Source: Dendrosporobacter quercicolus
GTDB taxonomy: Bacteria > Bacillota > Negativicutes > DSM-1736 > Dendrosporobacteraceae
Direction of reading: 5' to 3'
Assembly (NCBI RefSeq): GCF_900104455.1
Contig: NZ_FNHB01000003.1
Span: forward strand, 169,106 to 233,105
DNA: 64,000 nucleotides
Part shown: one piece after another, positions 44,776 through 54,021 of the stretch
How positions within the stretch are numbered: the stretch's first letter is position 1
How the letters are laid out: each line of letters starts with the position of its first letter
Notes under the pieces: model-generated
What the model was told of the DNA's origin: nothing
Seen by the model: the letters and a program-made list of their open reading frames with translations, nothing else
The model's database searches: none
Program-made: the position numbers and the translations under genes

Positions 44776-45882
44776 ATGACCCAAAAGATTATGACTGTTT
44801 GCGGTCCGATTGAGGGGGATCAACTGGGGGTTACTTCAATGCACGAGCATGTTTTGTCCGATTGTTCAATGTTTCGCAGCCGTCCAAGAAAAGCTTTTAT
44901 TTCCGCCGGAAGAAGTACGGTAAAGCCGGAAGACAAGCTTACTTTGGCCAACCGGTCTGCGGTACGTCACAATATTGCTCTGTCTCTGGATAATTTAAAG
45001 CTGGATGATGAAACGGTGATGAAGAAAGAGGTAGAGTATTTTAAGGATAGCGGCGGCAATGCCATTGTTGAAGTAAGTGCTCCCGGCATTCGAAGTTCGG
45101 CGGCTGATTTGACGGCGATTCGACGAATCAGTGAGCAGACAGGCGTTCATATTATCGCTTCTACCGGACTTTATGCCGAATATACCTGGCCGGATGATTT
45201 CCGGCAGATGAATTTCACTGCTTTTGTAAAGTTTTTGCGCGACGAAATTGATACCGGCATTGGGGAAAGCGGAATACTGCCCGGGCATATCAAGGCAGCT
45301 TATGAGGTTAATAAACAACCGCTGGAGGAATACTTACGGGCGGCAGCCTGTGTTTCGAGGGAAACAGGCTTGTCGCTGCAGGTCCACCTGGGGCCGGATG
45401 TTACGCCGGAAGAAGTATGGCGCAATGTAATCCGGCCTTTGCTGGCGGGAGGCTGTATACCTGAAAAAACAATTCTCTGCCATGTTCAATTGCTGATGGG
45501 CGTACTTTCCCTGGAGCGCCTGATCAATGCGCCGGGCCAGATACCATTTGATCTCAGCCTGCACCGCCAATTGCTTAAACAGGGATTTATTCTTTCATTT
45601 ACTCCGTTTGGGCTTGAGGCTGATGATGAACCGCTGGGTATAGCCCATTATTCAGACTGGTATATTTTGTCCGGACTGGCTGCTTTGATCAGGGAAGGTT
45701 ATGCCGGGCAGCTGGTGATCGGCAATGATGTGTTCACTAAGCTGGCGACCTGTCACGGCGGTGGTGAAGGCTATTGCCGGCTTACGGGATTTGTAGCGCC
45801 GACGCTGAAAAAATGCGGAATTTCCGAACAGGATATTGAACAGCTAACCGTACATAATCCCCGGAAAATACTGGCTTATTGA
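44776..45882 (+). CDS. phosphotriesterase-family amidohydrolase
   Basis: A 368-residue TIM-barrel hydrolase with the two-metal site of the phosphotriesterase/Php/lactonase family: MHEHVL (HxH), GHIKAAYE (bridging lysine, usually carbamylated), QVHLG, CHVQ and GNDVF (Asp). Members cleave lactones, phosphotriesters or related esters. Its position between an importer and a sulfur PLP enzyme suggests it opens an imported substrate, such as a homoserine-lactone-like or thiolactone compound; that is inference. There is no leader element of its own and the ribosome site is GGAAGGATGG. Confidence 0.85.
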   Translation: MTQKIMTVCGPIEGDQLGVTSMHEHVLSDCSMFRSRPRKAFISAGRSTVKPEDKLTLANRSAVRHNIALSLDNLKLDDETVMKKEVEYFKDSGGNAIVEVSAPGIRSSAADLTAIRRISEQTGVHIIASTGLYAEYTWPDDFRQMNFTAFVKFLRDEIDTGIGESGILPGHIKAAYEVNKQPLEEYLRAAACVSRETGLSLQVHLGPDVTPEEVWRNVIRPLLAGGCIPEKTILCHVQLLMGVLSLERLINAPGQIPFDLSLHRQLLKQGFILSFTPFGLEADDEPLGIAHYSDWYILSGLAALIREGYAGQLVIGNDVFTKLATCHGGGEGYCRLTGFVAPTLKKCGISEQDIEQLTVHNPRKILAY

Positions 45883-45980
45883 TTCAGCGGCTTTTTTAAA
45901 AGTTCCGCCAGGGGTATTTCTTGACGCGTTTCGGTTTAAATGCTAAAGTTTAATTAACATTAAACTCAGCCGGTAATTTG

Positions 45981-46036
45981 GCTGGCCGAATCCGACCGGA
46001 GGCTGTTTCTCATTTATGGTGGGAGACAGCTTTTTG
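45981..46036 (+). promoter_or_regulatory. leader element 13 with terminator
   Basis: GCT 45981-45983, GG, CCG (45986-45988)/CGG (45997-45999), loop AATCCGAC, A 46000, GGC 46001-46003. The terminator is GGCTGTTTCTC with GGGAGACAGC, then TTTTTG. The promoter is TTGACG 45921-45926, 17 nt, TAAAGT 45944-45949. Confidence 0.75.
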
Positions 46037-46126
46037 TATCATCAGCACGATGATTTTACTGGCGACTGGCCGGAGTGAAGCCTGCATGGCAGTTTCTTTT
46101 AAAACCTGTGAAAAGGAGTTGGGAAT

Positions 46127-47245
46127 ATTAAAATCGAAACAAAAGCCGTCCATTTGGGGCATGCGGTTGATGCGCCTACGGGAGCCATTGCGCCGCCCAT
46201 CTATCTTAGCACCACTTATGAGCGGGAAGCAGACGGCTCTTATCCCCGGGGATATAGCTACAGCCGCGCTGATAACCCCAACCGTCATAGTCTGGAACGG
46301 GTGTTTGCCGGCCTCGAAGGCGGAGCAGCCGCAGCGGCGTTTTCCTCAGGCCTGGCCGCTATTGGTGCGGTTTTTCAAGCACTGGTTCCAGGAGATCATG
46401 TAATTGCGCCGAATGTGTTGTATCATGGAACAACTAGGCTGCTAAATGATATTTTTACGCCTTGGAACTTACAGACGTCCTATGTTGATACGAGCGATTT
46501 AGCGGAAATTAGGGCAGCGGTCAGACCAAATACCAGGATCATCTTTGTGGAGACTCCGGCAAATCCCACGCTGGCCATTGCCGATATCAGCGCAGTTGCG
46601 CAAATCGCCGAGACCGCCGGCGCCAAGTGTGTATGTGACAATACCTGGGCGACGCCGGTGTTGCAGCAACCCCTGGCATTAGGCGCGGATTTGGTTGTCC
46701 ATTCTACGACCAAGTATTTTGGCGGCCACAGCGATGTATTGGGCGGCGCTGTGGTGAGTAAACATGCTGACGCCTTCTTTGACCGTATCCGTCATATTCA
46801 GCAAATTGGCGGCGCGGTGCCATCGCCGTTTGATTGCTGGCTGTTATTGAGAGGGGCGCAAACGCTGCCCTGCAGAATTCGCAATCACTCCGAAAGCGCT
46901 TTTAAACTTGCGGTTTTTTTGTCAGAGCATCCCCTGGTGGAGCGCGTTTATTATCCAGGCCTTGCCGCTCATCCCGGGTATGAAATTGCCTGCAGGCAAA
47001 TGAAGTCATTTGGCGGAATGCTGTCTTTCGCGGTAAAGGGGGGAAAGCAGGAGGCCCTGGCTGTAACTGGCAAATTAAACATCATTATCCGGGGAACAAG
47101 TTTGGGCGGGGTAGAAAGCTTAATTGAGCATAGAGCTTCAATTGAAGGTCCGGACAGCAAAACGCCGGACAATTTGTTGCGATTGTCGGCAGGACTGGAA
47201 AATGTTGAGGATCTGATTGCCGATTTACAACAAGCCCTCGGATAA
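46127..47245 (+). CDS. cystathionine gamma-lyase/synthase-family PLP enzyme, probable ATT start
   Basis: A 372-residue Cys/Met-metabolism PLP enzyme; candidate activities are cystathionine gamma-synthase, gamma-lyase or methionine gamma-lyase. The PLP lysine is in VVHSTTKYFGGHSDVLGG and the C-terminal RLSAGLEN is typical. The family N-terminus (KIETKAVHLGHAVDAPTGAIAPPIY) extends upstream of the first conventional start (TTG 46154). In frame, eight bases after AAAAGGAG, the only plausible initiator is ATT at 46127. An ATT start is rare and would lower expression. Alternatively it is a recent ATG mutation. Confidence 0.82.
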   Translation: MKIETKAVHLGHAVDAPTGAIAPPIYLSTTYEREADGSYPRGYSYSRADNPNRHSLERVFAGLEGGAAAAAFSSGLAAIGAVFQALVPGDHVIAPNVLYHGTTRLLNDIFTPWNLQTSYVDTSDLAEIRAAVRPNTRIIFVETPANPTLAIADISAVAQIAETAGAKCVCDNTWATPVLQQPLALGADLVVHSTTKYFGGHSDVLGGAVVSKHADAFFDRIRHIQQIGGAVPSPFDCWLLLRGAQTLPCRIRNHSESAFKLAVFLSEHPLVERVYYPGLAAHPGYEIACRQMKSFGGMLSFAVKGGKQEALAVTGKLNIIIRGTSLGGVESLIEHRASIEGPDSKTPDNLLRLSAGLENVEDLIADLQQALG

Positions 47246-47425
47246 TGCAATAGCGGATAGCGTTGAACATTTCGACCTATAACTGACCCTGCAATTTGGC
47301 GTCGGTTTTGTAAAAATATCGAAAAAAATGTCGAATTGACAGACGGTAGAATTAATAGTATACTAAATTTCATTAAGATTATGTGAAAACTCTATACTGC
47401 AACACAGCGCCCCAAAATCCATTTG

Positions 47426-47485
47426 GTTGATCAGTAAATAAACTGAAGGCTAAAGATGTTTTGACATCTTTAGCCTTTTCTTTTT
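47426..47485 (+). promoter_or_regulatory. leader element 14 with terminator, upstream of third ABC importer
   Basis: GTT 47426-47428 (GGTT opposite GGCT), GA, TCAG (47431-47434)/CTGA (47443-47446), loop TAAATAAA, A 47447, GGC 47448-47450. The terminator is GGCTAAAGATGT/ACATCTTTAGCC with TTTTCTTTTT. The promoter is TTGACA 47336-47341, 17 nt, TATACT 47359-47364. The leader here is longer, about 55 nt before the hairpin. Confidence 0.82.
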
Positions 47486-47546
47486 GCCGGAGGGCGTGTT
47501 GTGTCGGACAGGGCGTTTTCACAGAAAAATGGTAGGAGATGATAAA

Positions 47547-48539
47547 ATGATCAAGGTTAAATGTAAGGCGCTCAGTGTATTTGCCATCATTTTTAGTGTG
47601 ATGATTGCCGGGTGCGGCGGCGGTACGGACAAGCAGACTGCACAACAAACCGGGAAGCAGGTAGTGGAATTCAAGTATCCGGAACTGGTTTATTATGATT
47701 TTATTTATCTGGCCGATGAACTGGGTTATTTTAAGGATGCCGGGGTGCGCCCCAAATATATTGGCAAACTGGCTACCGGTCAGGTCATTCCCTCGCTGGT
47801 TAACGGATCGATTGACATTGCTACCCGCCATACACCGGTCGTCATTGCCGCGATAGCGAGCGGGGCGGATATAAAGATTTTTGCCGCAGGCAGCCAGTCT
47901 ACCAAGCAATGGCCTCATATGAAGTATTTTGTGAAAGCAGATTCAGAGATTAAGTCCATTAAAGATTTTGCCGGAAAAACGATTGGTTTGAACAGCTTTG
48001 GCGCTTGCTCGGAATATGTAACCAAGAAGTACCTGCAGGAAAACGGCGCTGACCCGGCCAGCATCAATTTTAAGACTGCACCGGAAGATCAGCAGGAAGT
48101 TCCGCTGCTGCGCGGCGATACCGATATTGCCATTATCCACCCGCCGGCGTCTGGCCGTACTTCAGCCAATACGGCGCAGTTTAGATTGTTATTCAGTGAT
48201 TACGATATCGACCAGGGGTTGAGCGGCATGTGCCCGTATTCGGTTAATGGCGATTTTGCCAGAGCACATCCGGAAGCGGTAAAAGAATTAACGGAAATTC
48301 TGATCAAAACCGCCAAATGGAATAACGAGCATCAGGAAGAAGCCCGGGCCATCATGGCCAGGAGATTTAATATAGACGTCAATCAGGCGGAAATGTATGA
48401 GTTTTATCCGGATCAGCTTGTGCCGGAAGAGGGTGTAAAATACTGGATTGACAGGCTGGTTGCCGCAAATAAGCTTGCGCCGGGCCAGGTGACGCCTGAA
48501 CAGATTTATACCAACGAATACAATCCCACGCAGAAATAA
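47547..48539 (+). CDS. SsuA/NMT1-like substrate-binding lipoprotein (third importer)
   Basis: A 330-residue binding protein with lipobox VMIAGCGGG and the fold start VEFKYPELVYYDFIYLADELGYFKDAGV. It contains KTIGLNSFGACSEYVTKKYL and PDQLVPEEGVKYW. It belongs to the same superfamily as the other binding proteins but is distinct in sequence. The start at 47547 is set by GGAGATGAT; longer frames lack a site. Confidence 0.9.
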   Translation: MIKVKCKALSVFAIIFSVMIAGCGGGTDKQTAQQTGKQVVEFKYPELVYYDFIYLADELGYFKDAGVRPKYIGKLATGQVIPSLVNGSIDIATRHTPVVIAAIASGADIKIFAAGSQSTKQWPHMKYFVKADSEIKSIKDFAGKTIGLNSFGACSEYVTKKYLQENGADPASINFKTAPEDQQEVPLLRGDTDIAIIHPPASGRTSANTAQFRLLFSDYDIDQGLSGMCPYSVNGDFARAHPEAVKELTEILIKTAKWNNEHQEEARAIMARRFNIDVNQAEMYEFYPDQLVPEEGVKYWIDRLVAANKLAPGQVTPEQIYTNEYNPTQK

Positions 48540-48562
48540 ACCGGAAGGGAGCCGCTTTTATT

Positions 48563-49396
48563 ATGATTAAGATACAGGCCAGTCAGGTTCGCCGCGAATT
48601 TCAGGTAAAAAGCAATACAGGGAAAAAAGAAAAATTACTGGTGATGGACAATTTCAATTTACAGGTTCGTGAAGGGGAGTTTCTGTCCATCCTGGGACCG
48701 AGCGGCTGCGGGAAATCCACCTTTTTGAATATATTGGCCGGTTTGGATCAGCATGACGGCGGAGAAATACTGGTTGACGGTCTGCCGGTAAAAGACCGGA
48801 GCTTTGATCGCGGGCTGGTGTTTCAGGGCTATGCGTTATTGCCATGGCGGACGGTGCTGGAGAATTTGGAAATTGGTCTGGAAATTCGCAAAATCGGCAA
48901 AAAAGAACGCAAAGCCATTGCCCGGCAGTATTTGGATTTAGTGGGATTAGCGGCGTTTGCCAATCAATATCCTCATCAATTGTCAGGCGGTATGCGCCAG
49001 CGTGTTGCCATTGCCCGGGTTCTGGCTTACCAGCCGAATCTTTTATTGATGGATGAGCCTTTTGCAGCGCTGGATGCACAGACGCGGGAAACCCTGCAGA
49101 TTGAATTAATTAAAATTTGGGAAGCGGATAAAAAAACCATTGTGTTTATTACCCATAGCATCGATGAAGCGATTTTGCTGTCAGACCGGGTAGCGGTTAT
49201 GACGGCAAGACCGGGAACGATTAAGGATATCATTGAAGTGCCCTTATCACGGCCAAGAACGGAGGAAATCCGCAACTCAGCCGAATTTGTCCGGCTCAGG
49301 CAGTATGCCTGGGAGCTTATTAAGGATGAAGTAAGCAAAGCGCAGAGGTTGCAAACCGGGGCGAAAGAGAGTGAAGACCATGAAAAAACTGGCTGA
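48563..49396 (+). CDS. SsuB/TauB-like ABC importer ATPase (third importer)
   Basis: A 277-residue ATPase similar to the one at 27326 (GPSGCGKST, FQGYALLPWRT, LSGGMRQRVAIARVL, LLLMDEPFAALD, ITHSIDEA). Its end overlaps the permease gene. GGAAGGGAG precedes the ATG. Confidence 0.92.
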   Translation: MIKIQASQVRREFQVKSNTGKKEKLLVMDNFNLQVREGEFLSILGPSGCGKSTFLNILAGLDQHDGGEILVDGLPVKDRSFDRGLVFQGYALLPWRTVLENLEIGLEIRKIGKKERKAIARQYLDLVGLAAFANQYPHQLSGGMRQRVAIARVLAYQPNLLLMDEPFAALDAQTRETLQIELIKIWEADKKTIVFITHSIDEAILLSDRVAVMTARPGTIKDIIEVPLSRPRTEEIRNSAEFVRLRQYAWELIKDEVSKAQRLQTGAKESEDHEKTG

Positions 49397-50162
49397 CCTA
49401 TTCAGCAGTTCCTTTGAAAAGACAGCCGGTCTTATTCTGTTTCTGGCATTGTGGGAAATAGCGCCGCAGGCCGGCTGGGTAAACTCTACTTATTTAAGCC
49501 CTCCTTCGGCGGTATACAAGGCGATGATCGGGCTTTTTCAAAGTGGAGAGCTGAGCAAGCACCTGCTGATTAGCCTGCAGCGTGTGCTGATTGGAATGGC
49601 GGTATCGGTGATTGTCGGTACGGTATTCGGATTATTTATCGGGTACTTTAAAAGAATCGAAAGATTTTTGGACGCCTTGTTCCAATCTTTCCGGCAGATG
49701 TCGGCCTTTGCCCTTTTTCCGGTGTTTATTCTGCTGTTTGGCGTAGGCGAGTTATCCAAAACGATCATTATTTTCTGGGCGTCACTTTGGCCGGTTTTGC
49801 TTAATACCAGCCATGGCGTAAAGCACGTTGACTGGCTTGTCGTTCAATCGGTTAAATCCATGGGGGCGTCGCGGGGCTTTATCTTTTTGAAAGTTATTCT
49901 GCCGGCGGCTGCGCCTGATATTTTTACCGGTATCAGGCTGGGCGGATCGTATTGCGTCATGGCGCTGGTAGCGGCTGAAATGATTGGCGCCACGGCAGGA
50001 CTGGGATACCTTATTATGTATTCACAGGAAACCTTTAATATCCCGGAAATGTATGCCGGTATTGTCAGCCTGGCGATCATGGGACTGGGCATCAATTATG
50101 CGTTAAAGCTGATTGAAAAGTTTTTTACCAATTGGAAACAGGACGTTTCTGTTGGTGAATAA
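49380..50162 (+). CDS. SsuC/TauC-like ABC importer permease (third importer)
   Basis: A 260-residue permease resembling the two at 15042 and 15870 (LALWEIAPQAGWV, LLFGVGELSKTIIIFWASLWPVL, VQSVKSMGASRGFIFLKVILPAAAPD). It overlaps the ATPase gene by 17 bases. This close likeness to the pair A/B permeases suggests the first and third importers arose by duplication. Confidence 0.9.
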   Translation: MKKLADLFSSSFEKTAGLILFLALWEIAPQAGWVNSTYLSPPSAVYKAMIGLFQSGELSKHLLISLQRVLIGMAVSVIVGTVFGLFIGYFKRIERFLDALFQSFRQMSAFALFPVFILLFGVGELSKTIIIFWASLWPVLLNTSHGVKHVDWLVVQSVKSMGASRGFIFLKVILPAAAPDIFTGIRLGGSYCVMALVAAEMIGATAGLGYLIMYSQETFNIPEMYAGIVSLAIMGLGINYALKLIEKFFTNWKQDVSVGE

Positions 50163-50257
50163 TAAACTGAACAAGCCTGTTCTCACTGAGTTTGCGGACG
50201 GGACAACGAATTTATTCCTGTGTATGGCAATTTTACCGGCAGGAAAAGGAGTTTACT

Positions 50258-51085
50258 ATGGCGATCACTAAGCAGCAAATTAGCAAATATGCCCGGACTC
50301 TTGGGGCCAACCTGATCGGGTTTGCTCCGGCCTCGCGCTGGGATGAATATGATGAAGTAGAAGCCGATTACCGGCCGGCGGCTATCTGGCCTGAGACCAA
50401 CACGGTGATTGTCCTGGGTGTGCCGGTATTGCTGCCGGTCATTGAGACAACACCGTCAATTAACTATGTTGAATTATATGACACCACCAATACCCTGCTT
50501 GATCAGATTGCTTACCGTCTGGCGGTGTATCTGACGGAAAAAGGCTATGGATCGATATTTATGCCCCGTGATGCCTATGGGGATATTCAGGTGCTGGTGG
50601 ACAAGCCGGTGGCGGCGTTTAGCCATGTGTTTGCCGGCAAATATGCGGGACTGGGTACTATCGGCTACAGCCACGTGCTGCTTAACCGGCAGTACGGGCC
50701 AAGGGTGCGGTATGTTTCCGTTTTTACCCGGCTGAAAATTGCGCCAGATAATGTTCTGGAAACTGATTTGTGTACAAAATGCCGGGTATGTCAGAGGCTG
50801 TGCCCGACACAGGCTTTTACAACCCGGGACGACCGAATTATCGCGCTGATGGATAAGCATGCCTGTGCGCGCCACCACGCCCAATTGCGTCAGGAGCACC
50901 GCTATCCGTGCGGCATTTGCGTCAAGGTCTGCCCGGTGGGTGAGGACCGGCAGGTGTTTAACAGCAATGATATTGGTTTGTATTTGCAGGAAAAAGAGAG
51001 CATTCGTAAAAATCCGGATGATCCCCGGTATAAAAGATGGGTGCATATGCGCCGGCATGGCTCGAACGGTGAACGATTATTTTAA
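50258..51085 (+). CDS. QueG-like 4Fe-4S ferredoxin-domain protein
   Basis: A 275-residue protein with an N-terminal domain like that of epoxyqueuosine reductase relatives (ARTLGANLIGFAPASRWDEY, VIVLGVPV) and a C-terminal 2[4Fe-4S] region: CTKCRVCQRLCPTQA and CGICVKVCPVG. It lacks the HEAT-repeat tail of true QueG. It could bind a corrinoid or flavin and serve as a reductase, or pass low-potential electrons to the nitrogenase-like system. It lies in line after the third importer with a 95-nt gap. GGAAAAGGAG sets the start at 50258. Confidence 0.75.
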   Translation: MAITKQQISKYARTLGANLIGFAPASRWDEYDEVEADYRPAAIWPETNTVIVLGVPVLLPVIETTPSINYVELYDTTNTLLDQIAYRLAVYLTEKGYGSIFMPRDAYGDIQVLVDKPVAAFSHVFAGKYAGLGTIGYSHVLLNRQYGPRVRYVSVFTRLKIAPDNVLETDLCTKCRVCQRLCPTQAFTTRDDRIIALMDKHACARHHAQLRQEHRYPCGICVKVCPVGEDRQVFNSNDIGLYLQEKESIRKNPDDPRYKRWVHMRRHGSNGERLF

Positions 51086-51222
51086 TCTCCATATATCAGC
51101 AGGATTATTCGTGAAAACAAAACTGAAATACGGTATAATAGTAAGCATGTTGTTTAATTCTTGCAGCTGCTTTGCGCTACCTATGTTGAGAGCTGGTACG
51201 CTATAAAGGAGAAGCCGTTAAC

Positions 51223-52383
51223 ATGAAGCACCGTTTCATTGGGTTATTGTCTGCCGCCCATTTATGTACTGATCTCAACCAAGGCGCATTACCGGCCATT
51301 TTGCCGTTTCTAATGAGCAGCCACAGCCTCAATTATGCGCAGGCGGCAGGCCTGGTTTTTGCCGCCAGTTTTGTTTCTTCCATTATCCAGCCGCTATTTG
51401 GTTATTTTGCCGATAAAATTTCCAAGCCCTGGTTAATGCCGGGCGGTCTTTTTTTAGCCGGCGCCGGTTTAGCCTGTATTGGGTTTTTATCCAGTTATTG
51501 GGCTGTTTTTTTTGCTGTTGCCGTCAGCGGCATCGGCATCGCCGCCTTTCATCCCGAGGCGGCCCGTATTGCAAATCAGGTTTCCGGTGAAAAGAAAGGC
51601 ACAGGGGTAAGTATTTTTTCCGTGGGTGGCAATGGCGGCTTTGCTTTGGGACCTGTGATCGCCACTGCGGCGCTTTTGGTCTGGGGAATCAAAGGAACGT
51701 TTGTCCTTTTGATTCCCTGCGTACTTATGTCGGTGTATTTGTTCGCGCAAATCCCCAGGCTGCAAGTTGAGCAGGCTGTAGCGCAGGTGAAAACCTCTAC
51801 TTCGCCAGCGCCGGCAAATCAATGGATACCGTTTTACAAGCTCACTTTCGTTGTGTTTTGCCGGTCCATTATTTTTTATGGTTTAAATACCTTTCTACCA
51901 TTATACTGGATTGGTTTCTTTCATCAGTCGGCGGCTGTCAGCGGCACAGTGTTGACCATTCTGTTTAGCGCCGGGGTAGTTGGCACTCTGTTGGGCGGCC
52001 GGATGGCAGACAAATTTGGTTACCATAAAGTAATCCAGTTTGGTTTTGTCCTGCTTTGGCCGTTGCTATTATTTTTTTTGGCTACTGAAAATCTTATGCT
52101 GGCGACTTTCCTGCTGGTACCGATCGGATTCGCGCTTTTTGCCTCAGCAAGTCCACTGGTGGTCTTGGGCCAGAAATATTTGCCCAATCGCATGGGCTTC
52201 GCGTCAGGGATTACTCTGGGGTTAGCCGTAAGTGTCGGCGGAATAGCCACACCGCTTTTGGGCTGGCTTGCCGATCATTACGGTTTACGGTCCGCTTTTT
52301 ATCTTTTGGCCGCCTTGCCGTTGCTGGCTTTACTCCAGTCTTTTGCCTTGCCTGTGCCGGAACTGGACAGAGACAGGGCCTGA
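51223..52383 (+). CDS. MFS transporter, Fsr (fosmidomycin resistance)-like
   Basis: A 386-residue major facilitator with 12 predicted helices. The start (FIGLLSAAHLCTDLNQGALPAILPFL), the loop GYFADKISKPWLM and AAFHPEAARIANQVSGEKKGTG match the Fsr subgroup. These export small hydrophobic or phosphonate-like drugs, but many members have unknown substrates. A separate promoter with TATAAT near 51137 precedes it. AAAGGAG sets the start. Confidence 0.87.
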   Translation: MKHRFIGLLSAAHLCTDLNQGALPAILPFLMSSHSLNYAQAAGLVFAASFVSSIIQPLFGYFADKISKPWLMPGGLFLAGAGLACIGFLSSYWAVFFAVAVSGIGIAAFHPEAARIANQVSGEKKGTGVSIFSVGGNGGFALGPVIATAALLVWGIKGTFVLLIPCVLMSVYLFAQIPRLQVEQAVAQVKTSTSPAPANQWIPFYKLTFVVFCRSIIFYGLNTFLPLYWIGFFHQSAAVSGTVLTILFSAGVVGTLLGGRMADKFGYHKVIQFGFVLLWPLLLFFLATENLMLATFLLVPIGFALFASASPLVVLGQKYLPNRMGFASGITLGLAVSVGGIATPLLGWLADHYGLRSAFYLLAALPLLALLQSFALPVPELDRDRA

Positions 52384-52514
52384 ATGTGGCGAGGCTATTA
52401 CGGGCAGCGGTTAGCTTGCAAGCATTAAAAAGGCGGCTACAGACCTAATTGACAGATCTGGGATTTTATGCTACTTTTAACTAAAGCATATTCATATACT
52501 GTACCGGACAGTTG

Positions 52515-52577
52515 GTTGATTAGTAACAGCTAAAGGCCAGGAACTTTCTTCGAGAAGTTTCTGGCTTCTTTATTCGT
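52515..52577 (+). promoter_or_regulatory. leader element 15 with terminator
   Basis: GTT 52515-52517 (GGTT/GGCC outer stem), GA, TTAG (52520-52523)/CTAA (52530-52533), loop TAACAG, A 52534, GGC 52535-52537. The terminator pairs GGCCAGGAACTT with AAGTTTCTGGC(T). The promoter is TTGACA 52449-52454, 17 nt, TACTTT 52472-52477. The next 140 nt hold a CCTGGCGC/GGACCAGG-like hairpin near 52640 and a ribosome site. Confidence 0.8.
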
Positions 52578-52715
52578 TCAGGGAGTATTCCGGACATTCG
52601 CAATGCTTGTGGTTGACGCAAGGTACGAATGACCCGGGGACCTGGCGCAAGGACCAGGTGGCCAACGGGGAGCGCTAAGGTTCGGAAAATAGAAAAATTC
52701 AAAAGGAGACGGCCA

Positions 52716-53990
52716 ATGTTAACGTTTAAAACGCAAATACAAGCCCGGCAAGAAGAAATGATTGCAATAACCCGGCGTTTAATCCAGTTTAATACAGTAG
52801 AATCGGCAGCGGCGGCGAACGCGCCTTTTGGGCAGGGAAACAGGGATGCGCTGGATTTTGTCCTGCAGTTAGGACATAAATGGGGGTTTACGGTTAAGGA
52901 CCTGGACGGGTATGCGGGCTATCTGGAATTTGGCGCAGGTCAGGAAGTTATCGCCATTATTCCGCACCTGGATGTTGTTCCGGCCGGCGACGGCTGGGAT
53001 TATCCTCCGTTTGGCGGTAAGCTGGCCGGCGGCAGAATATACGGCCGTGGCGCAGCAGATAACAAAGGGCCTGCCGTTGCCGCGTTGTATGCCTTCAAAT
53101 TAGTCCGGGACAGTGGTTTGCCGGTAAATAAACGGATTAGGCTGGTTTTTGGCTGTGATGAGGAAAGCGGGTTTGAATGCGTCAAATATTACATTCAGGC
53201 CGAAGGCCTGCCGACCGCGGGTTTTACGCCAGACGGCTGCTTTCCGGTAGTTAACGCTGAAAAGGGCATAATCACAGGAACCTTTGCGGCAGCGCTGCCT
53301 GCCGGAACTCCAAACCTGCGATTTACGGGGGGGACAGCGGGCAATGTGGTGCCTCACTATGCAAAGGCGGTATTTGACGGAGCAGTCTATGAAGCAACCG
53401 GTGTTGCAGCGCATGCCTCTACTCCGGAACTCGGCGACAATGCGATCCTTAAGCTGGCAAGGCAATTAAAGTCAGTGACTGCCCATCCGGTATTGGATTT
53501 TTTGACGATTGCTTCAGCTGCCGGTACTTTGGGAATTGCGGCTGAGGACGCAATTTCCGGGAAACTGACTTATAACCTGGGCGTTATTGATGTGGACGAA
53601 AACACCGCCAGGCTGTCGGTCAACATTCGCTATCCTGTTACCGCCAAGGCTGGCGGAATCATCAGTAAATTACAGCAGGCCGGGGCAGCGTATGGTTTCT
53701 TTTTTGAAGACTATACCGATTCTCCGTCCCATTATGTGCCGGAAGATGCAGCATTGATAAAGACCTTGCTGCAGGTATATTCCCAGGTAACCGGACTGAG
53801 CGGCAGGCCGTTGTCGATGGGCGGCGGGACGTATGCCCGCGCGCTCGGCAATTTTGTGGCCTTTGGCGCGAGATTCCCCGGGGAGCCGAGCACTGCCCAC
53901 CAAAAAAACGAGTTTATTACTGTGGAGGCCTTGCTGAAAGCAACAGAAATCTATGCCAGCGCTATTTATCAGCTGGCTGGGGAGCAGTAA
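52716..53990 (+). CDS. M20 metallopeptidase, PepV-like dipeptidase
   Basis: A 424-residue M20 family enzyme. Zinc-site motifs are IPHLDVVPAGDGW, GRGAADNKGP (bridging Asp) and DEESGFEC (catalytic Glu pair); a lid domain lies between about residues 180 and 330. PepV-type enzymes cleave dipeptides and N-acyl or carnosine-like compounds. In this regulon it may release cysteine or methionine from conjugates; that is inference. AAAAGGAGA sets the start at 52716. Confidence 0.88.
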   Translation: MLTFKTQIQARQEEMIAITRRLIQFNTVESAAAANAPFGQGNRDALDFVLQLGHKWGFTVKDLDGYAGYLEFGAGQEVIAIIPHLDVVPAGDGWDYPPFGGKLAGGRIYGRGAADNKGPAVAALYAFKLVRDSGLPVNKRIRLVFGCDEESGFECVKYYIQAEGLPTAGFTPDGCFPVVNAEKGIITGTFAAALPAGTPNLRFTGGTAGNVVPHYAKAVFDGAVYEATGVAAHASTPELGDNAILKLARQLKSVTAHPVLDFLTIASAAGTLGIAAEDAISGKLTYNLGVIDVDENTARLSVNIRYPVTAKAGGIISKLQQAGAAYGFFFEDYTDSPSHYVPEDAALIKTLLQVYSQVTGLSGRPLSMGGGTYARALGNFVAFGARFPGEPSTAHQKNEFITVEALLKATEIYASAIYQLAGEQ

Positions 53991-54021
53991 CCCTGCTCCT
54001 GGCAGGAACAGGAGGTTAACA

